From contig NZ_FOLS01000021.1 of assembly GCF_900112375.1 (NCBI RefSeq), positions 1 to 64,000 of the forward strand: a stretch of 64,000 nucleotides of DNA. The letters are read 5' to 3'. This DNA comes from Pseudomonas citronellolis (GTDB lineage Bacteria > Pseudomonadota > Gammaproteobacteria > Pseudomonadales > Pseudomonadaceae). The notes beneath the pieces were generated by a model, which ran no database searches, was not told where the DNA came from, and saw only the letters and a program-made list of their open reading frames with translations. A program made the position numbers and the translations under genes. How positions within the stretch are numbered: the stretch's first letter is position 1; each line of letters opens with the position of its first letter. Positions 33,452-42,688 of the stretch are shown piece after piece.

Positions 33452-34870
33452 ATGAGCAGGCGCGAACTGCGCAGCGTCGGCATCGACGTCGGCACCACCA
33501 CCACCCAGGTGATCTTCTCGCGCCTGGTGCTGGTCAACCGTGCCTCGCTGTCCCAGGTGCCGCACTACGAGTTCGCCGCGCGGGAGGTCACCTACGTCAG
33601 CCCGGTGGCCTTCACCCCGATCGACTTCGAGGGCCACCTGCGCGAGGACGAGCTGCTCGCCTTCATCCTCGAACAGTACCGCGCCGCGGGCCTGGAGCCC
33701 GCGCAGGTCGAGTCCGGCGCCATCATCATCACCGGCGAGACCTCCAAGGCGCGCAACGCCCGCCCGGCGGTGCTGCGCCTGGCCGAACGGCTGGGCGACT
33801 TCGTGGTCGCCAGCGCCGGGCCGCACCTGGAATCGGTCATCGCCGGGCGCGGCGCCGGCGCGGCGGAGCTGTCCGCCGCCTGCGCCGGGCGGGTGCTGAA
33901 CATCGACATCGGCGGCGGCACCGCCAACTACGTGCTGTTCGAGGCCGGCCGGGTGATCGGCTCGGCCTGCCTGAACGTCGGCGGGCGCCTGGTGGAAACC
34001 GACAGCCGCGGCGCGCTGCTGCGCCTGCACGGGCCGGCGCGGGCGATCTGCCGCGAGCTGTTCGGTGGCGAGCCGCAGGCGCTGTCCATCGAGCAGTTGC
34101 GCACGATCGCGCGGCGCATGGCGGCGCTGCTCCATGAGGTGATCGACGGCGCGCTTTCGCCGCTGGCCCGGGAACTGCTGATGACCGAGCCGCTGCCGGC
34201 GGCGGGCCAGTTGCAGGCGCTGACCCTCTCCGGCGGCGTCGGCGAATGCTTCTACCACGGCGCGGAGCAGGCGCCGTTCCGCTTCGGCGACATCGGCCCG
34301 CTGCTGGCCGCGGCGCTGCACGAGGACCCCGGCTTCCAGCGCCTGCCGCTGGCCGAGCCGAAGCAGACCGTGCGCGCCACGGTGATCGGCGCCGGCGCCC
34401 ACAGCCTGTCGCTGTCCGGCAGCACCATCTGGCTGCGCGAAATGCAGCTGCCGATGCGCAACGTGCCGGTGGTGCCCTGCGCGACCGATTGGGCCGCCGG
34501 CCAGGGCGCGGGCCTCGCCGACGGCTGGCGGCAGAACCTGCTGCGCATGGACCTGCGCGCCGACGAAGACCTCTACGCCCTGGCCCTGCCGGCGGACCTG
34601 CCGGTGGCCTACCGGGCCATCCAGCGCTGCGTGGAAGAACTCGCCGGCTTCCAGCGCCATGAATCCCAAGCCCATCCGTTGCTGGTGGTGGCCGCCCAGG
34701 ACCTCGGCAAGGTCCTCGGCATGCTCCTGCAGCCGCGCCTGGCCGGCCGCGCCCTGGCGGTCATCGACGAGGTGGCGACCAGCGATGGCGACTACATCGA
34801 TATCGGCAGCCCGTTGTTCGACGGCGAGATCCTTCCGGTCACCGTCAAGTCACTGGCTTTCCCTTCCTGA
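33452..34870 (+). CDS. eutA: Ethanolamine ammonia-lyase reactivase EutA
   Basis: A 472-residue ATPase that swaps damaged cobalamin out of EutBC. The actin-fold loops are GIDVGTTTTQVIFSR near residue 10 and NIDIGGGTANYVLFEAG near 150. LTLSGGVGECFYHG and VRATVIGAGAHSLSLSGST complete the family signature. Length is as in enterobacteria (about 467). It sits directly before eutBC, as usual. Confidence 0.95.
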   Translation: MSRRELRSVGIDVGTTTTQVIFSRLVLVNRASLSQVPHYEFAAREVTYVSPVAFTPIDFEGHLREDELLAFILEQYRAAGLEPAQVESGAIIITGETSKARNARPAVLRLAERLGDFVVASAGPHLESVIAGRGAGAAELSAACAGRVLNIDIGGGTANYVLFEAGRVIGSACLNVGGRLVETDSRGALLRLHGPARAICRELFGGEPQALSIEQLRTIARRMAALLHEVIDGALSPLARELLMTEPLPAAGQLQALTLSGGVGECFYHGAEQAPFRFGDIGPLLAAALHEDPGFQRLPLAEPKQTVRATVIGAGAHSLSLSGSTIWLREMQLPMRNVPVVPCATDWAAGQGAGLADGWRQNLLRMDLRADEDLYALALPADLPVAYRAIQRCVEELAGFQRHESQAHPLLVVAAQDLGKVLGMLLQPRLAGRALAVIDEVATSDGDYIDIGSPLFDGEILPVTVKSLAFPS

Positions 34871-34879
34871 GGTGGTGTG

Positions 34880-36241
34880 ATGAAACTCAAGACCCAGTTG
34901 TTCGGCAAGACCTATCAGTTCAAGGACGTCAAGGAGGTCCTGGCCAAGGCCAACGAACCGCGCTCGGGCGACGTGCTCGCCGGCGTGGCGGCGGGCACCG
35001 CCCAGGAGCGGGTGGCGGCCAAGCAGGTGCTTTCTGAACTGACGGTGGCCGACGTGCGCATGAACCCGGTGATCCCCTACGAGGAGGACAGCGTCACCCG
35101 GCTGATCCAGGACGGCATCAACGAGAGCGCCTACGCGCGCATCGCCCAGTGGCGCATCGGCGAGCTGCGCGAATACATCCTCGCCGACGACACCGGCGCC
35201 GACGACATCGCCTTCCTGCGCAAGGGCCTGAGTTCCGAGGTGGTGGCGGCGGTGGCGAAGATCTGCTCCAACGCCGACCTGATCTACGCCGCCAAGCGCA
35301 TGCCGGTGGTGAAGAAGGCCAACAACACCATGGGCCTGCCCGGGCGCTTCAGCGCGCGGCTGCAGCCCAACGACACCCGCGACGACGTGCAGAGCATCGC
35401 CGCGCAGATGTACGAGGGCCTGTCCTACGGCATCGGTGACGCGGTGATCGGCGTCAACCCGGTGACCGACAACGTCGAGAACCTCACCCGCGTGCTGCAC
35501 ACCGTGTACGAGGCCATCGACAAGTTCGCCATCCCCACCCAGGGCTGCGTGCTGGCCCACGTCACCACGCAGATGGAGGCGATCCGCCGCGGCGCGCCGG
35601 GCGGGCTGATCTTCCAGAGCATCTGCGGCAGCGAGAAGGGCCTGCGCGAGTTCGGCGTGGAGCTGGAGATGCTCGAGGAGGCGCGCGCGGTGGGCGCCGA
35701 GTACAACCGCATCGCCGGGCCCAACTGCCTGTACTTCGAGACCGGCCAGGGCTCGGCGCTGTCCGCCGGCGCCCACTACGGCGCCGACCAGCTGACCATG
35801 GAAGCGCGCAACTACGGCCTGGCCCGCCACTTCGACCCCTTCATGGTCAACACCGTGGTCGGCTTCATCGGCCCGGAGTACCTGTACAACGACCGCCAGA
35901 TCATCCGCGCCGGCCTGGAAGACCACTTCATGGGCAAGCTCAGCGGCATCTCCATGGGCTGCGACTGCTGCTACACCAACCATGCCGACGCCGACCAGAA
36001 CTCCAACGAGAACCTGATGATCCTGCTCGCCACCGCCGGCTGCAACTTCATCATCGGCATGCCGATGGGCGACGACATCATGCTCAATTACCAGACCAAC
36101 GCCTTCCACGACACCGCCACCATCCGCCAGCTGCTGGGCCTGCGCCCGGCGCCGGAGTTCGAGCGCTGGCTCGAACGCATGGGCCTGATGAGCGACGGCC
36201 GGCTGACCGCCCGCGCCGGCGATCCATCCATTTTCTTCTGA
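34880..36241 (+). CDS. eutB: Ethanolamine ammonia-lyase large subunit EutB
   Basis: A 453-residue TIM-barrel subunit that carries the substrate site; with EutC it splits ethanolamine into acetaldehyde and ammonia by an AdoCbl radical mechanism. The sequence is highly conserved, e.g. [57 protein letters not shown] and [20 protein letters not shown]. The ATG at 34880 is chosen; a GTG codon precedes it in frame at 34877. Confidence 0.97.
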   Translation: MKLKTQLFGKTYQFKDVKEVLAKANEPRSGDVLAGVAAGTAQERVAAKQVLSELTVADVRMNPVIPYEEDSVTRLIQDGINESAYARIAQWRIGELREYILADDTGADDIAFLRKGLSSEVVAAVAKICSNADLIYAAKRMPVVKKANNTMGLPGRFSARLQPNDTRDDVQSIAAQMYEGLSYGIGDAVIGVNPVTDNVENLTRVLHTVYEAIDKFAIPTQGCVLAHVTTQMEAIRRGAPGGLIFQSICGSEKGLREFGVELEMLEEARAVGAEYNRIAGPNCLYFETGQGSALSAGAHYGADQLTMEARNYGLARHFDPFMVNTVVGFIGPEYLYNDRQIIRAGLEDHFMGKLSGISMGCDCCYTNHADADQNSNENLMILLATAGCNFIIGMPMGDDIMLNYQTNAFHDTATIRQLLGLRPAPEFERWLERMGLMSDGRLTARAGDPSIFF

Positions 36242-36251
36242 GGGAAGCGAC

Positions 36252-37133
36252 ATGCATCAGCAGCAGATCGAGGACATCGTCCGTTCGGTATTGAATGAGC
36301 TCCAGGCCCGCCCCGCGCCGGCGGCGCCTGGCGCTGCGGCGGCGGCGCCGAGCGCCGTGGAAGAGGGCCTGTGCGCCTGGGACCTGGGCTCGGAGCAGGC
36401 CCGCCAGTGGATCGGCGTCCAGGCCCCGCAGCGCCCCGAGGTGCTGGAGGAATTCCGCAAGGCCACCGCCGCGCGGGTGTGCCTGGGCCGCGCCGGCGTG
36501 CGCCCGCGCACCCAGGCGTTGCTGCGCTTCCTCGCCGACCACTCGCGCTCCAAGGACACCGTGCTCAAGGAGGTGCCCGCCGAGTGGGTGGCCCAGCAGG
36601 GCCTGCTGGAAGTGCAGTCGGAAATCGACACCAAGGACCAGTACCTGACCCGCCCGGACATGGGCCGCCGCCTCAGCGAAAAGGCGGTGGCGACCCTGCA
36701 GGCCGAGTGCCGGAAGAACCCGCAGGTGCAGGTGGTGATCTCCGACGGCCTGTCCACCGACGCGGTGACGGTGAACTTCCAGGAAATCCTCCCGCCCCTG
36801 CTGGAGGGCCTGAAGAACGCCGGGCTGGACGTCGGCACGCCGTTCTTCGTGCGCTACGGGCGGGTCAAGGTCGAGGACCAGATCGGCGAACTGCTCGGCG
36901 CCCAGGTGGTGATCCTGCTGGTGGGCGAGCGCCCCGGCCTGGGCCAGTCCGAGAGCCTGTCCTGCTATGCGGTGTACAAGCCGACCCTGGCCGGCACCGT
37001 GGAGGCCGACCGCACCTGCATCTCCAACATCCACCGCGGCGGCACGCCGCCGGTGGAAGCGGCGGCGGTGATCGTCGACCTGGCCCGGCGGATGCTGGAG
37101 AAGCAGGCCTCCGGCATCGCCCTGAACCGCTGA
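36252..37133 (+). CDS. eutC: Ethanolamine ammonia-lyase small subunit EutC
   Basis: A 293-residue cobalamin-contacting subunit. The N-terminal helix [16 protein letters not shown] followed by an Ala/Pro linker (residues 18-38) is the canonical encapsulation peptide. The core has [55 protein letters not shown] and [15 protein letters not shown], as in enterobacterial EutC. Confidence 0.96.
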   Translation: MHQQQIEDIVRSVLNELQARPAPAAPGAAAAAPSAVEEGLCAWDLGSEQARQWIGVQAPQRPEVLEEFRKATAARVCLGRAGVRPRTQALLRFLADHSRSKDTVLKEVPAEWVAQQGLLEVQSEIDTKDQYLTRPDMGRRLSEKAVATLQAECRKNPQVQVVISDGLSTDAVTVNFQEILPPLLEGLKNAGLDVGTPFFVRYGRVKVEDQIGELLGAQVVILLVGERPGLGQSESLSCYAVYKPTLAGTVEADRTCISNIHRGGTPPVEAAAVIVDLARRMLEKQASGIALNR

Positions 37134-37158
37134 GCCCATTGCTGAGGAGCAACCCGAC

Positions 37159-37818
37159 ATGAGCATTCTCGATCCGATCAAACCGAGCGTCACGGCCATG
37201 CGCCTGATCGCCTCGTTGCAGGAAGACTTCCGCCGCGAGCTGAAGGTGGGCGAGCACATCCGCAGCCTCGGGCTGATCAGCGTCGACTCCGACGACGTCG
37301 CCTACATCGCTGCCGACGAGGCCACCAAGCAGGCCCAGGTGGAAGTGGTCTACGGCCGCTCGCTGTACGCCGGGGCGGCCAACGGGCCTTCGTCCACCGC
37401 CGGCGAGGTGCTGATCATGCTCGGCGGCCCCAACCCCGCCGAGGTACGCGCCGGGCTCGACGCCATGAGCGAGGTGATCGAGGCCGGCCCGAGCTTCCGC
37501 TGGGCCGACGACGCCCACAGCGTGGCCTTCCTCGCCCACGTGGTGTCGCGCACCGGCAGCTACCTGTCGGCCGGCGCCGGCATCGCCCTGGGCGACCCCA
37601 TCGCCTACCTGGTGGCGCCGCCGCTGGAAGCCACCTACGGCATCGACGCCGCGCTCAAGGCCGCCGACGTGCAACTGGTGACCTACGTGCCGCCGCCCTC
37701 GGAAACCAACTACTCGGCGGCCTTCCTCGCCGGCAGCCAGGCGGCTTGCCGCGCCGCCTGCAACGCCTTCTCCGAGGCGGTGCTGGAGATCGCCCGCAAC
37801 CCCATCCAGCGGGCCTGA
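37159..37818 (+). CDS. eutL: Trimeric pore shell protein EutL
   Basis: A 219-residue tandem-BMC (BMC-T) protein, the same size as E. coli EutL. It starts [20 protein letters not shown] and contains [18 protein letters not shown] and [20 protein letters not shown]. EutL trimers have a gated central pore thought to admit larger cofactors such as cobalamin. Confidence 0.96.
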   Translation: MSILDPIKPSVTAMRLIASLQEDFRRELKVGEHIRSLGLISVDSDDVAYIAADEATKQAQVEVVYGRSLYAGAANGPSSTAGEVLIMLGGPNPAEVRAGLDAMSEVIEAGPSFRWADDAHSVAFLAHVVSRTGSYLSAGAGIALGDPIAYLVAPPLEATYGIDAALKAADVQLVTYVPPPSETNYSAAFLAGSQAACRAACNAFSEAVLEIARNPIQRA

Positions 37819-37831
37819 GGAGATGAGCGCC

Positions 37832-38320
37832 ATGATCGATGCCCTGGGCTTGCTGGAGGTCAGGGGCCTGGCCTGCGGCATAGAGGCCGCCGACGCCATG
37901 CTCAAGGCGGCGTCGGTGCGCCTGCTGCGCCAGGCCGTGACCAACCCGGCGCTGGTCACCCTGGTGGTGGAGGGCGACCTGGCCGCCTGCCGCGCCGCGC
38001 TGGACGCCGGCGCGGCGCTGGCGACCCGGCGCGGCTGCCTGGTCAGCCGCAAGGAGATCGGCCGCCCGGAAGACGACACCGCCTACCTGCTGGGCAGCCT
38101 GCTGGACGCCGGGCAGGGCCCGGCCCCGGCGCCGGCCCCGCAGGAGGCGCTGCTCGGCCTGCTCGCCCGGCGCAAGCACGGCTACAGCGCCAGCGAGGTG
38201 GCGGCGGCCTTCGACATCCCGGTGGCGCAGGCCCGGGCTTGGCTGGAAGGCCTCTTCGCCCAGGGCCGGCTGCGCCGCCGCAGTAGCCGCTACCGCCTGC
38301 CGGGAGGGGCGCCGCGATGA
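37832..38320 (+). CDS. eutK: Shell protein EutK with C-terminal helix-turn-helix domain
   Basis: A 162-residue BMC protein. Residues 1-90 are a BMC domain (MIDALGLLEVRGLACGIEAA, ALVTLVVEGDLAACRAALDAG). A PAPAPAP linker follows, and residues 100-160 form a small winged-helix/HTH domain (HGYSASEVAAAFDIPVAQAR, RRRSSRYRL), exactly the EutK architecture. The start at 37832 is preferred over 37823 because GAGGAG lies 9 bases upstream and family members begin MI. Overlaps the next gene as ATGA. Confidence 0.94.
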   Translation: MIDALGLLEVRGLACGIEAADAMLKAASVRLLRQAVTNPALVTLVVEGDLAACRAALDAGAALATRRGCLVSRKEIGRPEDDTAYLLGSLLDAGQGPAPAPAPQEALLGLLARRKHGYSASEVAAAFDIPVAQARAWLEGLFAQGRLRRRSSRYRLPGGAPR

Positions 38321-39672
38321 TCGCCGTCGAGGTCCTGGACGCCGGGGAAATCCGCCGCCGGGTGTTCGCCGCCGGCGTGGTGGGGGCGGGGGGCGCGGGC
38401 TTCCCGACCCACGTCAAGCTTAAGGCCGAGGCGGAGATCTACCTGGTCAACGGCGCCGAGTGCGAGCCCCTGCTCAAGGTCGACCAGCAGCTCGCCGTGG
38501 AACAGGCCGAATGGCTGCTCAAGGGCCTGCTCCACGGCATGGCCGCCACCGGCGCGAAGGAAGGCATCATCGCCCTCAAGGCCAAGTACCGCGCGGCCAT
38601 CGAGCGCCTGCAGCCGCTGCTGCCCGAGCGCGTGCGCCTGCACATACTGCCGGACGTCTACCCGGCCGGCGACGAGGTCATCACCATCTGGTTGGCCACC
38701 GGCCGGCGCGTGCCGCCGGCGGCGCTGCCGCTGGCCATCGGCGTGGTGGTGAGCAACGTACAGACGCTGATCAACGTCGGCCGCGCGGTGGAACGGCAGC
38801 AACCGGTGACCCACCGCACCCTGACCGTGAACGGCGCGGTGCGCCAGCCGCTGACCCTCAGCCTGCCGCTCGGCACGCCGCTGCGCGAGGTCCTGGCCCT
38901 GGCCGGCGGCAGCACCCTGGAGCGCCCGGCCTTCATCAACGGCGGGCCGATGATGGGGCGCCTGCTGGACGACCTCGACGAACCGGTCAGCAAGACCACC
39001 GGCGGCCTGCTGGTGCTGCCGCAGGATCACCTGCTGGTGCGCCGCCGCCGGCAGAGCATGGACTCGGTGCTGGCCATGGCGCGCTCGGTGTGCGAGCAGT
39101 GCACGCTGTGCACCGAGCTGTGCCCGCGGCACATGATCGGCCACGAGCTGCCGCCGCATCTGATCGTGCGCGCCACCAACTACCAGCACGTCGCCCAGCC
39201 CAGCGTGCTGCTGTCGGCGCTGACCTGCTCCGAATGCGGCATCTGCGAGGCCTACGCCTGCCCGGTGGAGATTTCGCCGATGCGCCTGAACCAGGCGCTC
39301 AAGGCCCGCCTGCGCGAAGAGGGCGCCCGCTACCAGGGCGAACTGCGCGGCGCCGACCCCATGGCCGAATACCGCCTGCTGCCGGTCAGCCGCCTGGTCT
39401 CGCGCCTGGAGTTGCAGGCCTACAACCACAAGGCGCCATTGCTGGCGCAGGAATATCACCCCGCCGAAGTGCGCCTGGCGCTGCGCCAGCACATCGGCGT
39501 GGCCGCCCGGCCCCGCGTTGCCGTGGGCCAGCAGGTGGCGCTGGGCGAATGCATCGCCGAAGTGCCCGAAGGACAACTCGGCGTGCCGCTGCACGCCAGC
39601 ATCGCCGGCCGCGTGGCGGAGGTCGGCGACAGCCACATCCGCCTCGTCGCCAACCCGCCAGGAGAAGCCTGA
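38317..39672 (+). CDS. PduS/RnfC-like Fe-S flavoprotein (cobalamin reductase type)
   Basis: A 451-residue protein of the PduS/RnfC group. The N-terminal FMN/NADH-binding region has [15 protein letters not shown] (about 20-34) and [20 protein letters not shown] domain follows near 170-210. Two 4Fe-4S motifs are present, [12 protein letters not shown] near 259 and [13 protein letters not shown] near 304. PduS in propanediol loci reduces cob(III)/cob(II)alamin and binds the shell protein PduT. Finding it between eutK and eutR is not the standard enterobacterial arrangement. It could feed EutT with reduced cobalamin or export electrons through the PduT-like shell protein. Confidence 0.88.
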   Translation: MIAVEVLDAGEIRRRVFAAGVVGAGGAGFPTHVKLKAEAEIYLVNGAECEPLLKVDQQLAVEQAEWLLKGLLHGMAATGAKEGIIALKAKYRAAIERLQPLLPERVRLHILPDVYPAGDEVITIWLATGRRVPPAALPLAIGVVVSNVQTLINVGRAVERQQPVTHRTLTVNGAVRQPLTLSLPLGTPLREVLALAGGSTLERPAFINGGPMMGRLLDDLDEPVSKTTGGLLVLPQDHLLVRRRRQSMDSVLAMARSVCEQCTLCTELCPRHMIGHELPPHLIVRATNYQHVAQPSVLLSALTCSECGICEAYACPVEISPMRLNQALKARLREEGARYQGELRGADPMAEYRLLPVSRLVSRLELQAYNHKAPLLAQEYHPAEVRLALRQHIGVAARPRVAVGQQVALGECIAEVPEGQLGVPLHASIAGRVAEVGDSHIRLVANPPGEA

Positions 39673-40220
39673 TGCACCACGCCATAGGTTTGATCGAACT
39701 GACCAGCATCGCCCGCGGCGTGCAGCTCGCCGACCTGATGCTGAAAAGCGCCGACGTGCAGCTGCTGGCGGCCAAGACCATCTGCCCCGGCAAGTACATC
39801 GCCATGGTCGGCGGCGAGGTCGCCGCGGTGCGCCAGGCGGTGCAGGCCGGCGCGGCCGAGGGCGGGCAGATGCTGGTGGACCAGTTCGTCCTGGCGAACA
39901 TCCACGAATCGGTGCTGCCGGCCATCAGCGGCGTCAACCCGGTGGACCAGCCGCGGGCGCTGGGGGTGGTGGAAACCTTCAGCGTGGCGGCCTGCATCGA
40001 GGCCGCCGATGCCGCGGTGAAAGCGGCCAACGTCACCCTGGTGCGCGTGCACATGGCCTTCGGCATCGGCGGCAAGTGCTACCTGGTGCTGACCGGCGAG
40101 GTCGCCGACGTGGAGGCGGCGGTGCGGGTGGCCTGCGCCAGCGCCGGGGAAAAGGGGCTGCTGGTCCACGGCATGACCGTGCCCAGGCCGCACCTTGACC
40201 TGTGGCAACACCTGCTCTGA
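39672..40220 (+). CDS. PduT-like tandem BMC shell protein with predicted Fe-S pore
   Basis: A 182-residue protein with two BMC domains, about 4-85 ([20 protein letters not shown]) and about 97-180 ([20 protein letters not shown]), a length close to Salmonella PduT (184). Cys38 in [14 protein letters not shown] falls at the position that in PduT binds a 4Fe-4S cluster at the trimer pore. Its start shares one base with the stop of the PduS-like gene, so the pair is coupled. It adds an electron-conducting facet protein to an otherwise eut-type shell. Confidence 0.9.
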   Translation: MHHAIGLIELTSIARGVQLADLMLKSADVQLLAAKTICPGKYIAMVGGEVAAVRQAVQAGAAEGGQMLVDQFVLANIHESVLPAISGVNPVDQPRALGVVETFSVAACIEAADAAVKAANVTLVRVHMAFGIGGKCYLVLTGEVADVEAAVRVACASAGEKGLLVHGMTVPRPHLDLWQHLL

Positions 40221-40239
40221 GCAATCCTCCACAGTGTGA

Positions 40240-40305
40240 GGTGGCCATAGAGCCACCCACTTGGCCGTGCCTTGCATGACGAAACCCGACCCGCTCGCGC
40301 GGGTC
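40240..40305 (+). terminator. Two hairpins between the PduT-like gene and eutR
   Basis: GGTGGC / GCCACC (40240-40257) and GACCCGC / GCGGGTC (40288-40305) are perfect short stems in the 109-bp gap before eutR. Neither has a T tail. They may reduce read-through from the operon into eutR or mark a separate eutR leader. Confidence 0.4.
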
Positions 40306-40329
40306 CCTGAAGCTATCGGGCAAGGCGTC

Positions 40330-41388
40330 ATGTCGGACAAGAAAAGTGCAATCGATCTGCATCACCTCTGGGCGTGCGACGACACGCCGGGCAGGCTGGA
40401 CGAACCCCTGGGCCACTGCGACGGCGTGCGCCGGCGGCAGACCCGCGACGTCTACGCCCACGCCTGCAACATCACCGCCTGGCAGCAGCTCTACGACCAG
40501 CTCGATCCCGGGTCCTTCCGCGGCGAGCTGACCGAGGTCTGGCTCGACGGCCTGCAGTTTTTCCGCGAATACACCAGCCACGCGCTGCACCAGTCCTGCA
40601 TGGTCTGGCCCGGCGCCTTCTGGTTCGGCATCCCCTACGGCGACAAGGACGTCGGCTACATCGGCCGCGACTGCATCGACGCCCAGGCCATCGCCGTGCG
40701 CCCGGGCGGCCGCGAGTTCGAGCTGAGCACCCCGGACGACTACAACATCCTCGGCCTGGTGGTGGAGCGTGAGGCGCTGCTGGAACACCTGGAGCTGGAG
40801 GAGCTGCGCCACCTCGGCCTGCTGCTGGAGGAGTCGCGCCTGCTGCAGGTCGAGCCCGGCACCCGGCGGCGCCTGTGCGATTTCATGCGCGCCGCGCTGG
40901 CGTTGGCCCAGGTCGAGCCGCTGAGCCTGCGCGAGCCCGCGGTGGCGCGGCAGTTGAACCACGACCTGCTGCTCTGCCTGCTGGACCTGCTGCAGGGCGC
41001 GGAACCCGCCCGCGACGCCTGCTCCCGCACCCTGCTGCGCAAGCACTGGGTGGTCGCCCGGGCGCGCGAATACGTGCTGGACAACCCCTGCCGGCCGGTG
41101 AGCGCGCTGGAGCTCTGCCGGCTCCTGCACGTCAGCCAGCGCACGCTGCGCAACTGCTTCCTGGACGTGCTCGGGCGCAGCCCCATCCACTACCTCAAGG
41201 CCGTGCGCCTGAACGCCGTGCACCGCGAACTGGGCAGCCCCCACTCGCCCTACGCGACCGTGCAGGACGCCGCCATGGCCTGGGGCTTCTGGCACATGGG
41301 GCAGTTCGGGCGCGACTACCAGCAGCTCTTCGGTGAACGGCCCTCGGCCACCCTGGCCAACCGCGAACGCCTGAGCGCGGCCTGGTAG
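40330..41388 (+). CDS. eutR: AraC-family eut regulator EutR
   Basis: A 352-residue activator. The N-terminal ~230 residues match EutR (RRRQTRDVYAHACNITAWQQ, PGAFWFGIPYG, RPGGREFELSTPDDYNILG). The C-terminus carries the AraC helix-turn-helix pair (VSALELCRLLHVSQRTLRN, ATVQDAAMAWGFWHMGQF). In enterobacteria EutR senses ethanolamine plus AdoCbl and activates the eut promoter; the same is inferred here. The ATG at 40330 gives MSDKKSAIDLHHLW, close to the E. coli start. Confidence 0.93.
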   Translation: MSDKKSAIDLHHLWACDDTPGRLDEPLGHCDGVRRRQTRDVYAHACNITAWQQLYDQLDPGSFRGELTEVWLDGLQFFREYTSHALHQSCMVWPGAFWFGIPYGDKDVGYIGRDCIDAQAIAVRPGGREFELSTPDDYNILGLVVEREALLEHLELEELRHLGLLLEESRLLQVEPGTRRRLCDFMRAALALAQVEPLSLREPAVARQLNHDLLLCLLDLLQGAEPARDACSRTLLRKHWVVARAREYVLDNPCRPVSALELCRLLHVSQRTLRNCFLDVLGRSPIHYLKAVRLNAVHRELGSPHSPYATVQDAAMAWGFWHMGQFGRDYQQLFGERPSATLANRERLSAAW

Positions 41389-41487
41389 GCCGCACCCCTT
41401 CTCCCCGGCGCGCCCGTGCCCGGCCCTTCGCGGTCCGGGCGCGGCGCGGCGCGCCGGACCCTCCCTTGTCCTGCAGGAAAACCTTCC

Positions 41488-42672
41488 ATGTCCGACCGAA
41501 GCATCCTCGTCATCAACTGCGGCAGTTCGTCGATCAAGTTCGCCCTGGTCGACGAAAGCGCCCCCGAGTTCCGCGCCAGCGGCATCGTCGAATGCCTGGG
41601 CACGCCCCAGGCCAGCCTGCGCATCGTCGATGCCGGCGGCCGCGTCGACCTCGCCCTGCCGAACGCCGACCACCGCCAGGCCCTGGCGCGCCTGCTGCCG
41701 CTGGTGCAGGTAGCCGCCGAAGGGCGCTTGCAAGGCATCGGCCACCGCGTGGTGCATGGCGGCGAGCACTTCAGCCAGGCCTGCCGCATCGACCCGCAGG
41801 TCATGCAGAACATCCGCGACACCGTCGCCCTGGCGCCGCTGCACAACCCCAGCGCCCTGGCCGGCATCGAGGCCGCCGTGGCGCTGTACCCGCAACTGCC
41901 GCAGGTGGCGGTGTTCGACACCGCCTTCCACCAGAGCCTGCCCGAGCACGCCTACCGCTACGCCCTGCCGGAAAGGCTGTACCGGCATTTCGGCGTGCGC
42001 CGCTACGGCTTCCACGGCACCAGCCACCGCTACGTCAGCCAGTGCGCCGCCGCGCTGTGCGGCCTGCCGCCGGAGGACAGCTGCTGGTTGTCGGCGCACC
42101 TGGGCAACGGCAGCTCCACCTGCGCCATCGTCAACGGCCGCAGCCGCGACACCAGCATGGGCATGACGCCGCTGGAGGGCCTGGTGATGGGCACGCGCAG
42201 CGGCGACGTCGACCCCAACCTGCACGGCCACCTGATCCGCAGCCTGGGCTGGACCATCGAGGAAGTCGACAGGATGCTCAACGAAGACAGCGGCCTGCTC
42301 GGCCTGTCGGGCTTGTCCAACGACATGCGCACCCTGGAGCAGGCGCGCGCCCGGGGCCACGCGGGCGCGGCCCTGGCCATCGAAGTGTTCTGCTACCGCC
42401 TGGCCAAGTCCCTGGCGGCGATGGGCTGCGCCATGCCGCGCATCGACGGCCTGGTGTTCACCGGCGGGATCGGCGAGAACTCGGTGCTGGTGCGCGCCAG
42501 GACCCTGGCCCACCTGGGGTTCCTCGGCTTCGCCGTCGACGAGGCGGCCAACGCGGCCTGCGTGGGCGGCCGCTGCCGGGAAATCCACCGGCCCGGCTCG
42601 CCGCGGGTGCTGGTGGTGCCCACCGCCGAGGAGCGGATGATCGCCCTGGATACGCTGGCGCTGCTGGTCTGA
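41488..42672 (+). CDS. ackA: Acetate kinase
   Basis: A 394-residue ADP-forming acetate kinase: acetyl phosphate + ADP to acetate + ATP. Signatures are [15 protein letters not shown] at the N-terminus, [43 protein letters not shown] and [13 protein letters not shown]. It lies 99 bp after eutR in the same direction, with CAGGAAA before the ATG at 41488. Together with EutD it completes substrate-level phosphorylation from ethanolamine. Standard enterobacterial eut loci do not carry ackA, which is elsewhere with pta. Confidence 0.93.
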   Translation: MSDRSILVINCGSSSIKFALVDESAPEFRASGIVECLGTPQASLRIVDAGGRVDLALPNADHRQALARLLPLVQVAAEGRLQGIGHRVVHGGEHFSQACRIDPQVMQNIRDTVALAPLHNPSALAGIEAAVALYPQLPQVAVFDTAFHQSLPEHAYRYALPERLYRHFGVRRYGFHGTSHRYVSQCAAALCGLPPEDSCWLSAHLGNGSSTCAIVNGRSRDTSMGMTPLEGLVMGTRSGDVDPNLHGHLIRSLGWTIEEVDRMLNEDSGLLGLSGLSNDMRTLEQARARGHAGAALAIEVFCYRLAKSLAAMGCAMPRIDGLVFTGGIGENSVLVRARTLAHLGFLGFAVDEAANAACVGGRCREIHRPGSPRVLVVPTAEERMIALDTLALLV

Positions 42673-42688
42673 CGCCGCGCGCCGGGGC

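Noticed and set aside
32171..34675. An 834-codon minus-strand frame opposite eutH and eutA
   Set aside because: His/Gln/Arg-rich antisense translation of two well-supported genes.
40033..42588. An 851-codon minus-strand frame opposite the PduT-like gene, eutR and ackA
   Set aside because: It spans three genes on the other strand, has no homology and no ribosome site.
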